Assembly: GCA_018066005.1 (NCBI GenBank)
Contig: JAGHSG010000153.1
Coordinates: 1 to 21,985 of the forward strand
Length of the DNA: 21,985 bases
Direction: 5' to 3'
Origin: Bacteroidales bacterium
Lineage (GTDB): Bacteria > Bacteroidota > Bacteroidia > Bacteroidales > Paludibacteraceae
The notes beneath the pieces are model-generated. The model was given only the letters and a program-made list of their open reading frames with translations, was not told the DNA's origin and made no database searches. Made by a program: the position numbers and the translations under genes. Position 1 is the first letter of the stretch. Each line of letters opens with the position of its first letter. This document shows positions 15,788 through 21,985 of the stretch, piece by piece.

Positions 15788-16387
15788 TTAAGCTTCTGCG
15801 TTCTCAGCGGGAGCAGCTTCTTCTGCGGGAGTTTCTTCTGCGGGAGCTTCTTCGCCCTTAGCTTCTGCTTCTGCGGCTGCAGCTTCTGCTGCGGCTTCTT
15901 GTGCTTTAGCGGCTAATGCTTCTGCTTCTGCTTTGCGCTTTGCAGCTACAGCTTCTGCTTTTGCTTTGTTGGCTTCTACTTCAGCAGCCAGAGCTTTTTT
16001 AGCGTCTGCTACTTTCTTGTCTGCCTCTGCTTTGGAGATTTTGCCGTTTTGGGCATCTTTCTGAGCTTTCCAAGCGTCAAAACGCTTTTGAGCTTCAGCT
16101 TCATCAAATGCACCTTTCTTAACACCACCTTGCAAGTGCTTCATCAGCATAACACCTTCATTCGAAAGAATGAAACGAACGGTGTCAGACGGTTGAGCAC
16201 CTACATTTACCCAATACAGAGCGCGCTCAAAGTTCAAGTCGATCTTGGCGGGATTCAGGTTGGGGTTGTACGAACCGATACGTTCGATGATTTTGCCGTC
16301 ACGCGGCGAGCGGCTGTCTGCTACTACGATGTGGTAGTAAGCGTAGTCTTTGTGACCATGACGAGCCAAACGAATTGTTGTTGCCAT
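15788..16387 (-). CDS. rpsP: 30S ribosomal protein bS16 with long Ala/Glu-rich tail
   Basis: The first 85 residues are ordinary bS16 (IRLARHGHKDYAYYHIVVADSRSPRDGKIIERIGSYNP and the QPSDTVR segment). They bind 16S rRNA and are needed for 30S assembly. Residues 95-199 form a low-complexity extension of Ala, Lys, Glu and Pro, mostly predicted coiled-coil or disordered. A similar but variable tail is known in Bacteroidota bS16. The gene is alone, not beside rimM or trmD as in many bacteria. It has a 144-base leader and its own terminator, so it is a single-gene unit. Confidence 0.96.
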   Translation of the reverse strand: MATTIRLARHGHKDYAYYHIVVADSRSPRDGKIIERIGSYNPNLNPAKIDLNFERALYWVNVGAQPSDTVRFILSNEGVMLMKHLQGGVKKGAFDEAEAQKRFDAWKAQKDAQNGKISKAEADKKVADAKKALAAEVEANKAKAEAVAAKRKAEAEALAAKAQEAAAEAAAAEAEAKGEEAPAEETPAEEAAPAENAEA

Positions 16388-16531
16388 TGTTTTGTTGTTT
16401 TTATGGGCGTTGGATACACGTATCCGTGCCCGAGTTAATAAATATGTATATGCTTTCTATCGGTAACCCGTCACCCGAATGGCAGTTCGGAATACCGGTG
16501 TGTTCGGAAACACCTCGACCGAAAAAGCTTG
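16388..16531 (-). promoter_or_regulatory. structured 5' leader of rpsP
   Basis: The leader is 144 bases, against about 10-42 for the other promoters here. Three helices can be drawn on the minus strand: GTGTT/AACAC with a TCCG loop; CGGTA/TACCG enclosing CCGAA/TTCGG; and GGGC/GCCC enclosing GGATAC/GTATCC. The last ends about 20 bases before the ATG. Autoregulatory leaders that bind the encoded protein are well known for ribosomal genes. I cannot assign this one to a named family. Confidence 0.55.
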
Positions 16532-16563
16532 CAAAAGTACAACTTTTATTTGACTTATGCAAA
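16532..16563 (-). promoter_or_regulatory. rpsP promoter with imperfect palindrome at -33
   Basis: On the minus strand TTTGCATAAGTCAAA (16563-16549), then TACTTTTG (16539-16532) and CAAGC. TTTG to TAnnTTTG spacing is 20. The promoter overlaps the 3' end of the HAD gene. As at secG, the TTTGCAT arm is intact and the distal arm reads TCAAA. Confidence 0.75.
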
Positions 16564-17169
16564 TTTTTCTTTGAAAAAATGAATATTTTCTGCTGTTTCC
16601 CATCCGAATGTCTCGCCGACTTGCCTATTTTCGGCTATATCGTCGATATAGATGGTACGGTTGCCTTGCCATCCCTGTTCCTCTAAATATTGAGCCACCG
16701 CCTCAAAAATTTTTTGTTCCGGTTTCTTGCTGTGAATCTTATGACTGAGGAAAATACGGTCAAAACAACTCATGTCGTAATGCTCCAAGATATCGCGATA
16801 ATGAATGGCATTATTATTACTAAGAACCAATAAGTGGTGACCTTCGTTCTTCAAATTCTTCAAAAAAAACCAGTATTCATCGGGTATTCCTGCGTGCATA
16901 GTTACCCATGCGTCAATAATGTCCGATTCTGTCGTTCCGGGACGGGAAGCCGGTAAAAGCGTGGAGATGAACTCCTGCTCACTAACCAGACCGCATTCAA
17001 ATTTCTCCATCAAACTGTCTGCGCTGCCTTCACCATTAGGATTAAGTCCCAGCACTTGTTGCATGTTCTTTTCGCCCATCAATCGGGTAAACTTTTGGAT
17101 ACATCCGGGCATGTTGTGCATCATCAACACACCGCCTAAATCAAAAATAATATTCATACAATTGGTCAT
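16555..17169 (-). CDS. HAD family hydrolase (subfamily IA, YihX-like phosphatase)
   Basis: This 204-residue soluble enzyme probably removes phosphate from a small metabolite. Motif I is IFDLGGVL, with Gly in place of the second Asp as in YihX-type proteins. Motif II is LVLSNNN, motif III Lys is in HSKKPEQKIF, and motif IV is IYIDDIAEN. A helical cap lies between motifs I and II. A second ATG at 17157 (MNIIFDLGG) would give a 22-base leader, which fits the other promoters better than the 10-base leader of the first ATG, so the true start is unsettled. Substrate cannot be told. Confidence 0.88.
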   Translation of the reverse strand: MTNCMNIIFDLGGVLMMHNMPGCIQKFTRLMGEKNMQQVLGLNPNGEGSADSLMEKFECGLVSEQEFISTLLPASRPGTTESDIIDAWVTMHAGIPDEYWFFLKNLKNEGHHLLVLSNNNAIHYRDILEHYDMSCFDRIFLSHKIHSKKPEQKIFEAVAQYLEEQGWQGNRTIYIDDIAENRQVGETFGWETAENIHFFKEKFA

Positions 17170-17179
17170 AAATAATGTG

Positions 17180-17211
17180 CAAAGATACGTAAATTAATCG
17201 AGAATAGCAAA
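17180..17211 (-). promoter_or_regulatory. HAD gene promoter, -33 not palindromic
   Basis: On the minus strand TTTG (17211-17208), 20 bases, TATCTTTG (17187-17180) and CACAT. Unlike its neighbours the -33 box is TTTGCTATTCTCG and is not palindromic. However, the holB palindrome lies only 4 bases further upstream. Confidence 0.7.
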
Positions 17212-17215
17212 TAAA

Positions 17216-17247
17216 TTTGCATATTTGCAAAAAAAAATGTACCTTTG
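17216..17247 (+). promoter_or_regulatory. holB operon promoter with palindrome at -33
   Basis: TTTGCATATTTGCAAA (17216-17231), 8 bases, TACCTTTG (17240-17247) and CATGC. Spacing is 20. The holB ATG is 42 bases downstream, and the ricT-gldH-trmB-mrp genes probably depend on it. Confidence 0.85.
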
Positions 17248-17289
17248 CATGCTAATTTGAATGAATAGGCGTTTTGGCTGACTAAAAAT

Positions 17290-18405
17290 ATGCGATTTAG
17301 AGATGTAATAGGGCAAGAATCTGTCAAGCAACAACTGCGTTTGAGTGTGCAGGAAAACCGCTTGCCGCACGCGCAACTGCTGACGGGGCCGGAAGGTGTG
17401 GGTAAACTGCAGCTTGCTATTGCTTATGCCCAGTACGTGGCATGCCGCAATAGAACGGAGCAGGATAGTTGCGGTTCGTGTCCGGCTTGTCTGCAATACC
17501 AACAACTCCAGCATCCGGACTTGCACTTTGCTTTTCCTATTGTTAAAACGGACGCGGGTGATACGTGTGATGATTTTAGTGAACAATGGCGTAATATTTT
17601 ATTGGAGAAGAAATACTTTAACCTCGGAGATTGGTACGCGTGGTTAGGGGTAGAAACCAAACAGGGCATGATCTATGAGAAAGAGAGTGGGGAGATTCTG
17701 CGCAAACTGTCTTTGAAAAGTTTCGGCGACGGCTATAAGGTGATGATTATTTGGCAGCCGGAGAAGATGAATATCACGTGTGCCAATAAACTGCTCAAAC
17801 TATTGGAGGAGCCGCCACAAAAAACACTCTTCCTATTGGTTAGTGAGCATCCGGATGAACTCCTGCCGACTATTATCAGTCGTGTGCAGCAGATTCGTGT
17901 GCCTCGTTTGGATGAGCAACAGTTGGCGGAGATATTCTCGCCGGACATGGCTCATATTGCTAACGGCAGTTATTTGGCTGCACGCAAATTGTCCGATGAG
18001 CAGGAGACTAATAACCGCTTCTTCAATGATTTTGTCTCGCTTATGCGTAAGGCGTGGTTAGTGGGACGGAAAAAAGACTATGCTGCCTTGCAGGAATTGA
18101 AGAAATGGAGTGCTGATATGGCGGATGCTAAAGTGGGACGTGAACGGCAGAAAGCATTCTTGCAATATGCCCAGCGGCAGGTGCGGGAGAACTATATCTA
18201 TAACCTCAGTCACCCCGAAATGAACTACCAAACCTCCGATGAACAGGCGTTTTCTACCAAGTTTGCGCCATTTATTCATGACGGTAATGTGGAGCAGATT
18301 ATGAATGAATTGGATAAAGCGGAGCAGCAGATAGGTCAGAACGGGAATGCCAAGATTATCTTCTTCGACCTGTGTCTGCAAATGATTGTGCTGATTAAAC
18401 GATAA
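17290..18405 (+). CDS. holB: DNA polymerase III subunit delta'
   Basis: This 371-residue AAA+ protein is a clamp-loader subunit. The start MRFRDVIGQESVKQQL is canonical. The P-loop region is GPEGVGKL (33-40), with Leu where DnaX-type subunits have Ser or Thr, as often in delta', which does not need ATPase activity. A zinc module has Cys52, 61, 64 and 67. NKLLKLLEEPPQKTLFLL and the sensor 1/arginine-finger-like TIISRVQQIRVPRL follow. The C-terminal domain is less conserved. It is first in a block of genes on the same strand; ricT follows after 16 bases. Confidence 0.92.
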   Translation: MRFRDVIGQESVKQQLRLSVQENRLPHAQLLTGPEGVGKLQLAIAYAQYVACRNRTEQDSCGSCPACLQYQQLQHPDLHFAFPIVKTDAGDTCDDFSEQWRNILLEKKYFNLGDWYAWLGVETKQGMIYEKESGEILRKLSLKSFGDGYKVMIIWQPEKMNITCANKLLKLLEEPPQKTLFLLVSEHPDELLPTIISRVQQIRVPRLDEQQLAEIFSPDMAHIANGSYLAARKLSDEQETNNRFFNDFVSLMRKAWLVGRKKDYAALQELKKWSADMADAKVGRERQKAFLQYAQRQVRENYIYNLSHPEMNYQTSDEQAFSTKFAPFIHDGNVEQIMNELDKAEQQIGQNGNAKIIFFDLCLQMIVLIKR

Positions 18406-18421
18406 TATATATTTTTACACT

Positions 18422-19384
18422 ATGAATGATACGTTTACTTTGAATAACGAAGCGTGCCGATTCTCGAACAATGCGTGCAAGCGCAACTCTGCGCACATGC
18501 TTCCTGTCGTGGATTGGTTGAACGACTTACCCGAGAATGTCAAGGAGACCGATTTGGTGGAAGTCCAGTTCAAGAACACGCGCAAAGGTTATTACCGTAA
18601 TGCTGACCATCTCCCGCTGGAGAAAGGAACAAAAGTGGCCGTGGAAGGTAACCCCGGACATGATATAGGCGAGGTGACCCTGACGGGGCGACTGGTTGTT
18701 AACCAGATGAAGAAATACCATATCGACTTGGAGCGGTACGAGATACGCGCTATCTATCGGGTGGCTACCGAACAGGACCTGCAGCGTGCCGAAGAGGCAC
18801 ATGCCAAGGAGCATAAGACGATGATTGATGCCCGTCAGATGGCCAAGTCGCTGGGGTTGGAGATGAAGATAGGTGATGTTGAATATCAGGGCGACGGTAC
18901 CAAGGCTATTTTCTACTACATTGCCGATGGACGCGTCGATTTTCGTCAGTTAATCAAGCTCTATGCCGAGGCATTCCGCATACGTATCGAAATGAAGCAG
19001 ATTGGTGCCCGTCAGGAAGCCGGACGTATAGGCGGGACGGGACCTTGCGGACGTGAGTTATGCTGCTCCACCTGGATGACCCAGTTCACCAGCGTAGGAA
19101 CAGGTGCTGCACGATTGCAACATATATCGCCTAACCCGCAGAAACTGGCGGGACAGTGTGCCAAACTCAAATGCTGTTTGAACTACGAAGTACCTGTTTA
19201 TGAGGATGCCAAGAAGCGGGGCGAGGTATTGGGTTCGCCGGTGGTAGATGATGTACAGGAAGAAGAGATTGGCTTCCAAAATGCCGTGGGTGAAGGAGAT
19301 GTAACCCGTTTTGATAAGAAACGTAAAAATAATAATTTCCACAGAAATGACCGCCAAAAATCTCGTTCTAATCGTCCTCAGTAG
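18422..19384 (+). CDS. ricT: PSP1-domain protein, RicT/YaaT-like
   Basis: This 320-residue protein carries the PSP1 domain (roughly 60-275). The conserved cysteine cluster GPCGRELCC and the later CAKLKCCLNYE are visible, and further cysteines (EACRFSNNACK) lie at the N-terminus. In B. subtilis RicT belongs to an Fe-S-carrying complex that affects RNA processing. The role in Bacteroidota is not settled. After residue 290 comes a basic, Asn/Arg-rich tail (KKRKNNNFHRNDRQKSRSNRPQ region). It sits between holB and gldH, a common Bacteroidota order. Its last 38 bases overlap gldH in another frame. Confidence 0.9.
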   Translation: MNDTFTLNNEACRFSNNACKRNSAHMLPVVDWLNDLPENVKETDLVEVQFKNTRKGYYRNADHLPLEKGTKVAVEGNPGHDIGEVTLTGRLVVNQMKKYHIDLERYEIRAIYRVATEQDLQRAEEAHAKEHKTMIDARQMAKSLGLEMKIGDVEYQGDGTKAIFYYIADGRVDFRQLIKLYAEAFRIRIEMKQIGARQEAGRIGGTGPCGRELCCSTWMTQFTSVGTGAARLQHISPNPQKLAGQCAKLKCCLNYEVPVYEDAKKRGEVLGSPVVDDVQEEEIGFQNAVGEGDVTRFDKKRKNNNFHRNDRQKSRSNRPQ

Positions 19385-19802
19385 TGTGCTCTTATCGGCT
19401 TGTACGCACGGGGCTTTCTATTCGGAGTACCGCTCTGTTCCTATTTCGGGTTGGGATATGGATTCGGTGCTGACTTTTTCGGTGCCGGTCACGGACCCTC
19501 AACAACCGGTTGACGTACTTCTCAATATACGTCATACGGATGCGTATGCGTACCAAAATATGTGGCTGTTCATCGGACAAAACGGACTGTCACAAGATAC
19601 CATTGAGCTCTACTTGGCGGACGACAGGGGGCAATGGCTCGGAGATGGCAATAGTATATTCAATATGCCGGTGCTGTATCAGGAGAACATCCTCCTGACC
19701 GATAGTGTCTATACCCTGACTATTCAACAGGGGATGCGTGAACAGAGTTTGAAGGGAGTATCGGATATAGGTGTGGAGATAAGACGACATGGGGAAGAAT
19801 AA
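19347..19802 (+). CDS. gldH: GldH-like lipoprotein
   Basis: This 151-residue protein starts at MTAKNLVLIV, which gives a clean signal peptide with lipobox LLSAC (Cys19). An upstream open frame to 19311 would spoil it. The mature part has the GldH pattern GWDMDSVLTFSVPV, LLNIRHTDAYAYQNMWLFI, and GVEIRRHGEE at the end. GldH is needed for gliding in Flavobacterium johnsoniae. It is also kept in non-gliding Bacteroidales, where its role is unknown. It starts inside ricT and overlaps trmB by 14 bases. Confidence 0.87.
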   Translation: MTAKNLVLIVLSSVLLSACTHGAFYSEYRSVPISGWDMDSVLTFSVPVTDPQQPVDVLLNIRHTDAYAYQNMWLFIGQNGLSQDTIELYLADDRGQWLGDGNSIFNMPVLYQENILLTDSVYTLTIQQGMREQSLKGVSDIGVEIRRHGEE

Positions 19803-20592
19803 ACTGAAAAAATTTGCCGAGATGGAGACGTTCACCAATGTCTTCCAGTGTGCCGTCGGTCGGCTTAATGCCGAAGGTAAGTTCGAGACGCAGGCCGATA
19901 CGACGGTGGATGAGATGCGCGGGCATTGGCATGAGCGTTTCTTCCGCAATACGAATCCTATCGTCCTTGAATTAGGTTGTGGCAGGGGGGAATATACGGT
20001 CGGGCTGGCGGCACTGAATCCCGATAAGAACTTCATCGGTGTGGATATCAAGGGGGCACGCTTATGGGCGGGAGCCAAGCAGGCCACCGAGCAGCACATG
20101 TCCAATGTGGCTTTTCTACGTACAAATATAGAGATGCTCCCCAAGTTCTTTTCTCCCGATGAAATAAGCGAAATTTGGATTACATTCCCCGACCCGCAGA
20201 TGAAGAAAGCCACCAAACGGCTGACTTCGTCTTTCTTTATGCAGCGTTATCAGGAAGTGATGCAAGATGGCGGACTTATCCACCTCAAAACGGATAGCCC
20301 TTTCCTTAGTACTTATACTCGCGAGATGATTCGGGTGAATGGCTACACCGTAGTGGCGGACACGAATGACCTCTATTCGGAATTGACAGTTGACGATGCA
20401 CAATGCACGTTCAAGGAAGCCACGATGCTGCAAACGCATTACGAACAGCAGTGGTTAGACCGTGGGATGACGATTAAGTATATCACATGGCAACTGCAAA
20501 AAAAGTCCGATTTCATCGAACCAACTATTGAAATAGAAAAAGACACTTACCGTTCTTACGGTCGTAATTATGTACCCACAACAAATCATTGA
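19789..20592 (+). CDS. trmB: tRNA (guanine-N7)-methyltransferase TrmB
   Basis: This 267-residue enzyme makes m7G46 in tRNA using S-adenosylmethionine. The SAM-binding ELGCGRG is at 61-67, FIGVDIKGARLW follows, then the family's WITFPDPQMKKATKRL and HLKTDSPF. Near the C-terminus, TNDLYS...QTHYEQQWLDRGMTIKYI matches family relatives, with about eight extra residues between LYS and QTHYE. The extra segment (ELTVDDAQCT) is encoded by a reverse-strand heptamer repeat (20381-20408). It starts inside gldH and ends inside mrp. Confidence 0.93.
   Translation: MGKNKLKKFAEMETFTNVFQCAVGRLNAEGKFETQADTTVDEMRGHWHERFFRNTNPIVLELGCGRGEYTVGLAALNPDKNFIGVDIKGARLWAGAKQATEQHMSNVAFLRTNIEMLPKFFSPDEISEIWITFPDPQMKKATKRLTSSFFMQRYQEVMQDGGLIHLKTDSPFLSTYTREMIRVNGYTVVADTNDLYSELTVDDAQCTFKEATMLQTHYEQQWLDRGMTIKYITWQLQKKSDFIEPTIEIEKDTYRSYGRNYVPTTNH
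20381..20408 (-). repeat. heptamer-based repeat inside trmB (copy D, reverse strand)
   Basis: On the minus strand GTGCATTGTGCAT is followed by CGTCAACTGTCAATT, which is copy A lacking one 7-base unit. It is read through in trmB as ELTVDDAQC without a stop, although this strand of the repeat contains TGA in another frame. It sits where the protein is longer than usual for the family. Confidence 0.7.
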
Positions 20593-21616
20593 TTCACTTG
20601 CGCACGTGCGCTACCCGGGGACGGGCAAGAACGTAGTAGAGAGCGGCATGCTGGAAGACGACATCCGCATTCAGGGTTTTGATGTGTCGTTCTCATTGAT
20701 TTTTGAGAAGGATAATGATCCGTTTCTAAAGTCTATGCTTAAGGCAGCAGAGACGGCTATTCAGACCTATGCCGAACCTAATGCGCATGTCACCATACAT
20801 ACCAAGTTTAAGAAAAAAATGCCCGTTTCATCGGAAAAAGTCGAGTCGCATCCGTTGGCTAAACATATCATTGCCATTCATAGTGGCAAGGGTGGTGTAG
20901 GTAAGTCCACCGTGGCGGCTAATCTGGCTATTGCGTTGGCTAATATGGGGTATAAAGTGGGACTGCTGGATGCCGATATACACGGTCCGTCGCAGCCCAA
21001 GATGTTCCACACCGAGGATTGTCGTCCCTATTCGGTGGATATAGCCGGGCGCACGCTGATTGAGCCTATTGAGCAATACGGGGTTAAGATGTTGAGTATA
21101 GGTTTCTTCGTGGACGCGCAGTCGGCGGTTGTATGGCGTGGCGGAATGGCGTCCAATGCGATTAAACAACTCATTCAGGACGGACACTGGGAGGACTTGG
21201 ATTATTTCCTGATAGATCTGCCTCCGGGCACGTCAGATATACATCTCACGTTGGTTAACGAACTGTCGTTGACGGGTGCTATTGTGGTGACGACTCCCCA
21301 ACCAGTGGCGTTGGTGGATGCCCGCAAGGGTGTAGATATGTTCCGGAACGAGAAGATCAATGTGCCTGTCTTGGGTTTGATTGAGAACATGGCTTGGTTT
21401 ACGCCTGCCGAACTGCCGGAGAATAAGTATTATATCTTTGGTAGGGACGGCGGTAAGCAGTTAGCCGACGAGTTAGGTATCCCCCTGTTGGGTCAGATAC
21501 CGCTGGTGCAATCTATCCGCGAAGCGGGCGACGAAGGAACGCCTATTGCCATACAGACGGGTCATCCCGCTGCCGTTATCTTTGAACAAATAGCTAATCA
21601 AATTGTCCAACATTAA
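20570..21616 (+). CDS. Mrp/ApbC-type P-loop ATPase (Fe-S carrier family)
   Basis: This 348-residue protein has an N-terminal MIP18/DUF59 domain (1-80). A ParA/MinD-type ATPase follows, with deviant Walker A GKGGVGKST (106-114), DADIHGPSQPKM, and LIDLPPGTSDIHLTL. The family is linked to Fe-S cluster delivery. In most members the cluster ligands are a CxxC after ENM. Here ENMAWFTPAELPENKYYIFG has none, a form I associate with Bacteroidota Mrp. It overlaps trmB by 23 bases and the following MATE gene by about 14. Confidence 0.92.
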   Translation: MYPQQIIDSLAHVRYPGTGKNVVESGMLEDDIRIQGFDVSFSLIFEKDNDPFLKSMLKAAETAIQTYAEPNAHVTIHTKFKKKMPVSSEKVESHPLAKHIIAIHSGKGGVGKSTVAANLAIALANMGYKVGLLDADIHGPSQPKMFHTEDCRPYSVDIAGRTLIEPIEQYGVKMLSIGFFVDAQSAVVWRGGMASNAIKQLIQDGHWEDLDYFLIDLPPGTSDIHLTLVNELSLTGAIVVTTPQPVALVDARKGVDMFRNEKINVPVLGLIENMAWFTPAELPENKYYIFGRDGGKQLADELGIPLLGQIPLVQSIREAGDEGTPIAIQTGHPAAVIFEQIANQIVQH

Positions 21617-21985
21617 GGCCACCGAATTAGGAACGCAGTCTATTCGCCAGTTACTGGTCAAGTACGCGTTGCCGGGCATCATAGCGATGACCGCCAGTTC
21701 GTTGTATAACATTGTTGATTCTATTTTTATCGGTCACGGTTGCGGTGCTATGGCGTTGTCCGGTTTGACGGTTGCCAAGCCTTTTATGGATATTTGTGCG
21801 GCGTTTGGCAGTTTAGTCGGAGTAGGAGCCAGTACGATGGTGGCTATCAAGTTGGGGGAGAAAGACTATGAGAGTGCCAATAAGGTTTTAGGCAATGTCA
21901 TTGTGCTCAATGTCCTGTTGTCTGCTATTGTGATGGTAGTGGGTTTGGCATTCTTGGACCCTATTCTGTATGCTTTTGGCGCCAG
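21603..21985 (+). CDS. MATE family transporter, N-terminal part; runs off the window
   Basis: A frame opens after a TAG at 21591 and runs to the window end. ATELGTQSIRQLLVKYALPG, then IIAMTASSLYNIVDSIFIGHG and the GSLVGVGASTMVAIKLG region, are typical of MATE multidrug/Na+ exporters. Four hydrophobic segments are present. No in-frame ATG precedes them. TTG at 21603 (TTG TCC AAC ATT AAG) gives the expected N-terminus and overlaps the mrp stop, so I take it as the start. An ATT at 21612 is a weaker alternative. The substrate is unknown. Confidence 0.85.
   Translation, partial: MSNIKATELGTQSIRQLLVKYALPGIIAMTASSLYNIVDSIFIGHGCGAMALSGLTVAKPFMDICAAFGSLVGVGASTMVAIKLGEKDYESANKVLGNVIVLNVLLSAIVMVVGLAFLDPILYAFGA

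Noticed and set aside
21603..21985. MATE gene as the missing polysaccharide flippase (Wzx)
   Set aside because: The N-terminal motifs (MTASSLYNIVDSIFIGHG) fit drug/Na+ MATE exporters, and it lies with mrp some 6 kb from the polysaccharide operon on the other strand.
1..21985. CRISPR, toxin-antitoxin, phage, IS or tRNA features
   Set aside because: I looked for spaced direct repeats, transposase motifs, integrase motifs and cloverleaf patterns on both strands and saw none that hold up. The heptamer repeats have no regular spacers.

Overview
The window looks like chromosomal DNA of a member of the Bacteroidales (phylum Bacteroidota). Four things point there. Promoters have the Bacteroidota form TTTG-N20-TAnnTTTG. 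The gene set includes a GldH lipoprotein, a short Bacteroidota-type LptE lipoprotein, an Mrp ATPase without the usual CxxC, and a bS16 with a long Ala/Glu tail. Genes overlap by ATGA or TAATG. Shine-Dalgarno sequences are weak. No tRNA, rRNA, CRISPR array, phage or insertion sequence is visible, and no stretch over 300 bases lacks a gene.

Layout. (1) 1-1569 (+): the C-terminal part of AroA (EPSP synthase), joined in frame to an N-terminally truncated membrane glycosyltransferase. The junction and one interior site of AroA carry a heptamer-based repeat. (2) 1528-6037 (-): an overlapping operon nadB - NlpC/P60 peptidase - sigma-54-type activator - lptE - secG. A terminator for it lies inside the convergent glycosyltransferase. 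(3) 6111-9044: comF (-), divergent from ychF and a Na+/Ca2+-type antiporter (+). (4) 9010-15625 (-): a compact seven-gene surface-polysaccharide operon with a Wzz-like chain-length protein, an EpsG/Wzy-like polymerase and five glycosyltransferases. (5) 15788-17169 (-): rpsP with a long structured leader, and a HAD hydrolase. (6) 17290 to the end (+): holB, ricT (PSP1), gldH, trmB, mrp and a MATE transporter that runs off the window. Neighbours in this last group overlap or nearly touch.

How the parts relate. Most genes are housekeeping (NAD synthesis, protein export, LPS transport, replication, tRNA modification, Fe-S or redox assembly). The polysaccharide operon is the accessory part. It has polymerisation, length control and sugar transfer, but no initiating sugar-phosphate transferase, flippase or outer-membrane exporter here, so those functions must lie elsewhere.

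Most striking signals. (a) A recurrent palindrome, TTTGCATATATGCAAA, is laid over the -33 box of nearly every promoter in the window, always 8 bases from TAnnTTTG. At comF/ychF one palindrome supplies the -33 box of both divergent promoters. (b) Heptamer repeats (GTGCATT/GTCAATC units) sit inside coding sequences in all three reading phases without introducing stops, and occur at an AroA-glycosyltransferase fusion.
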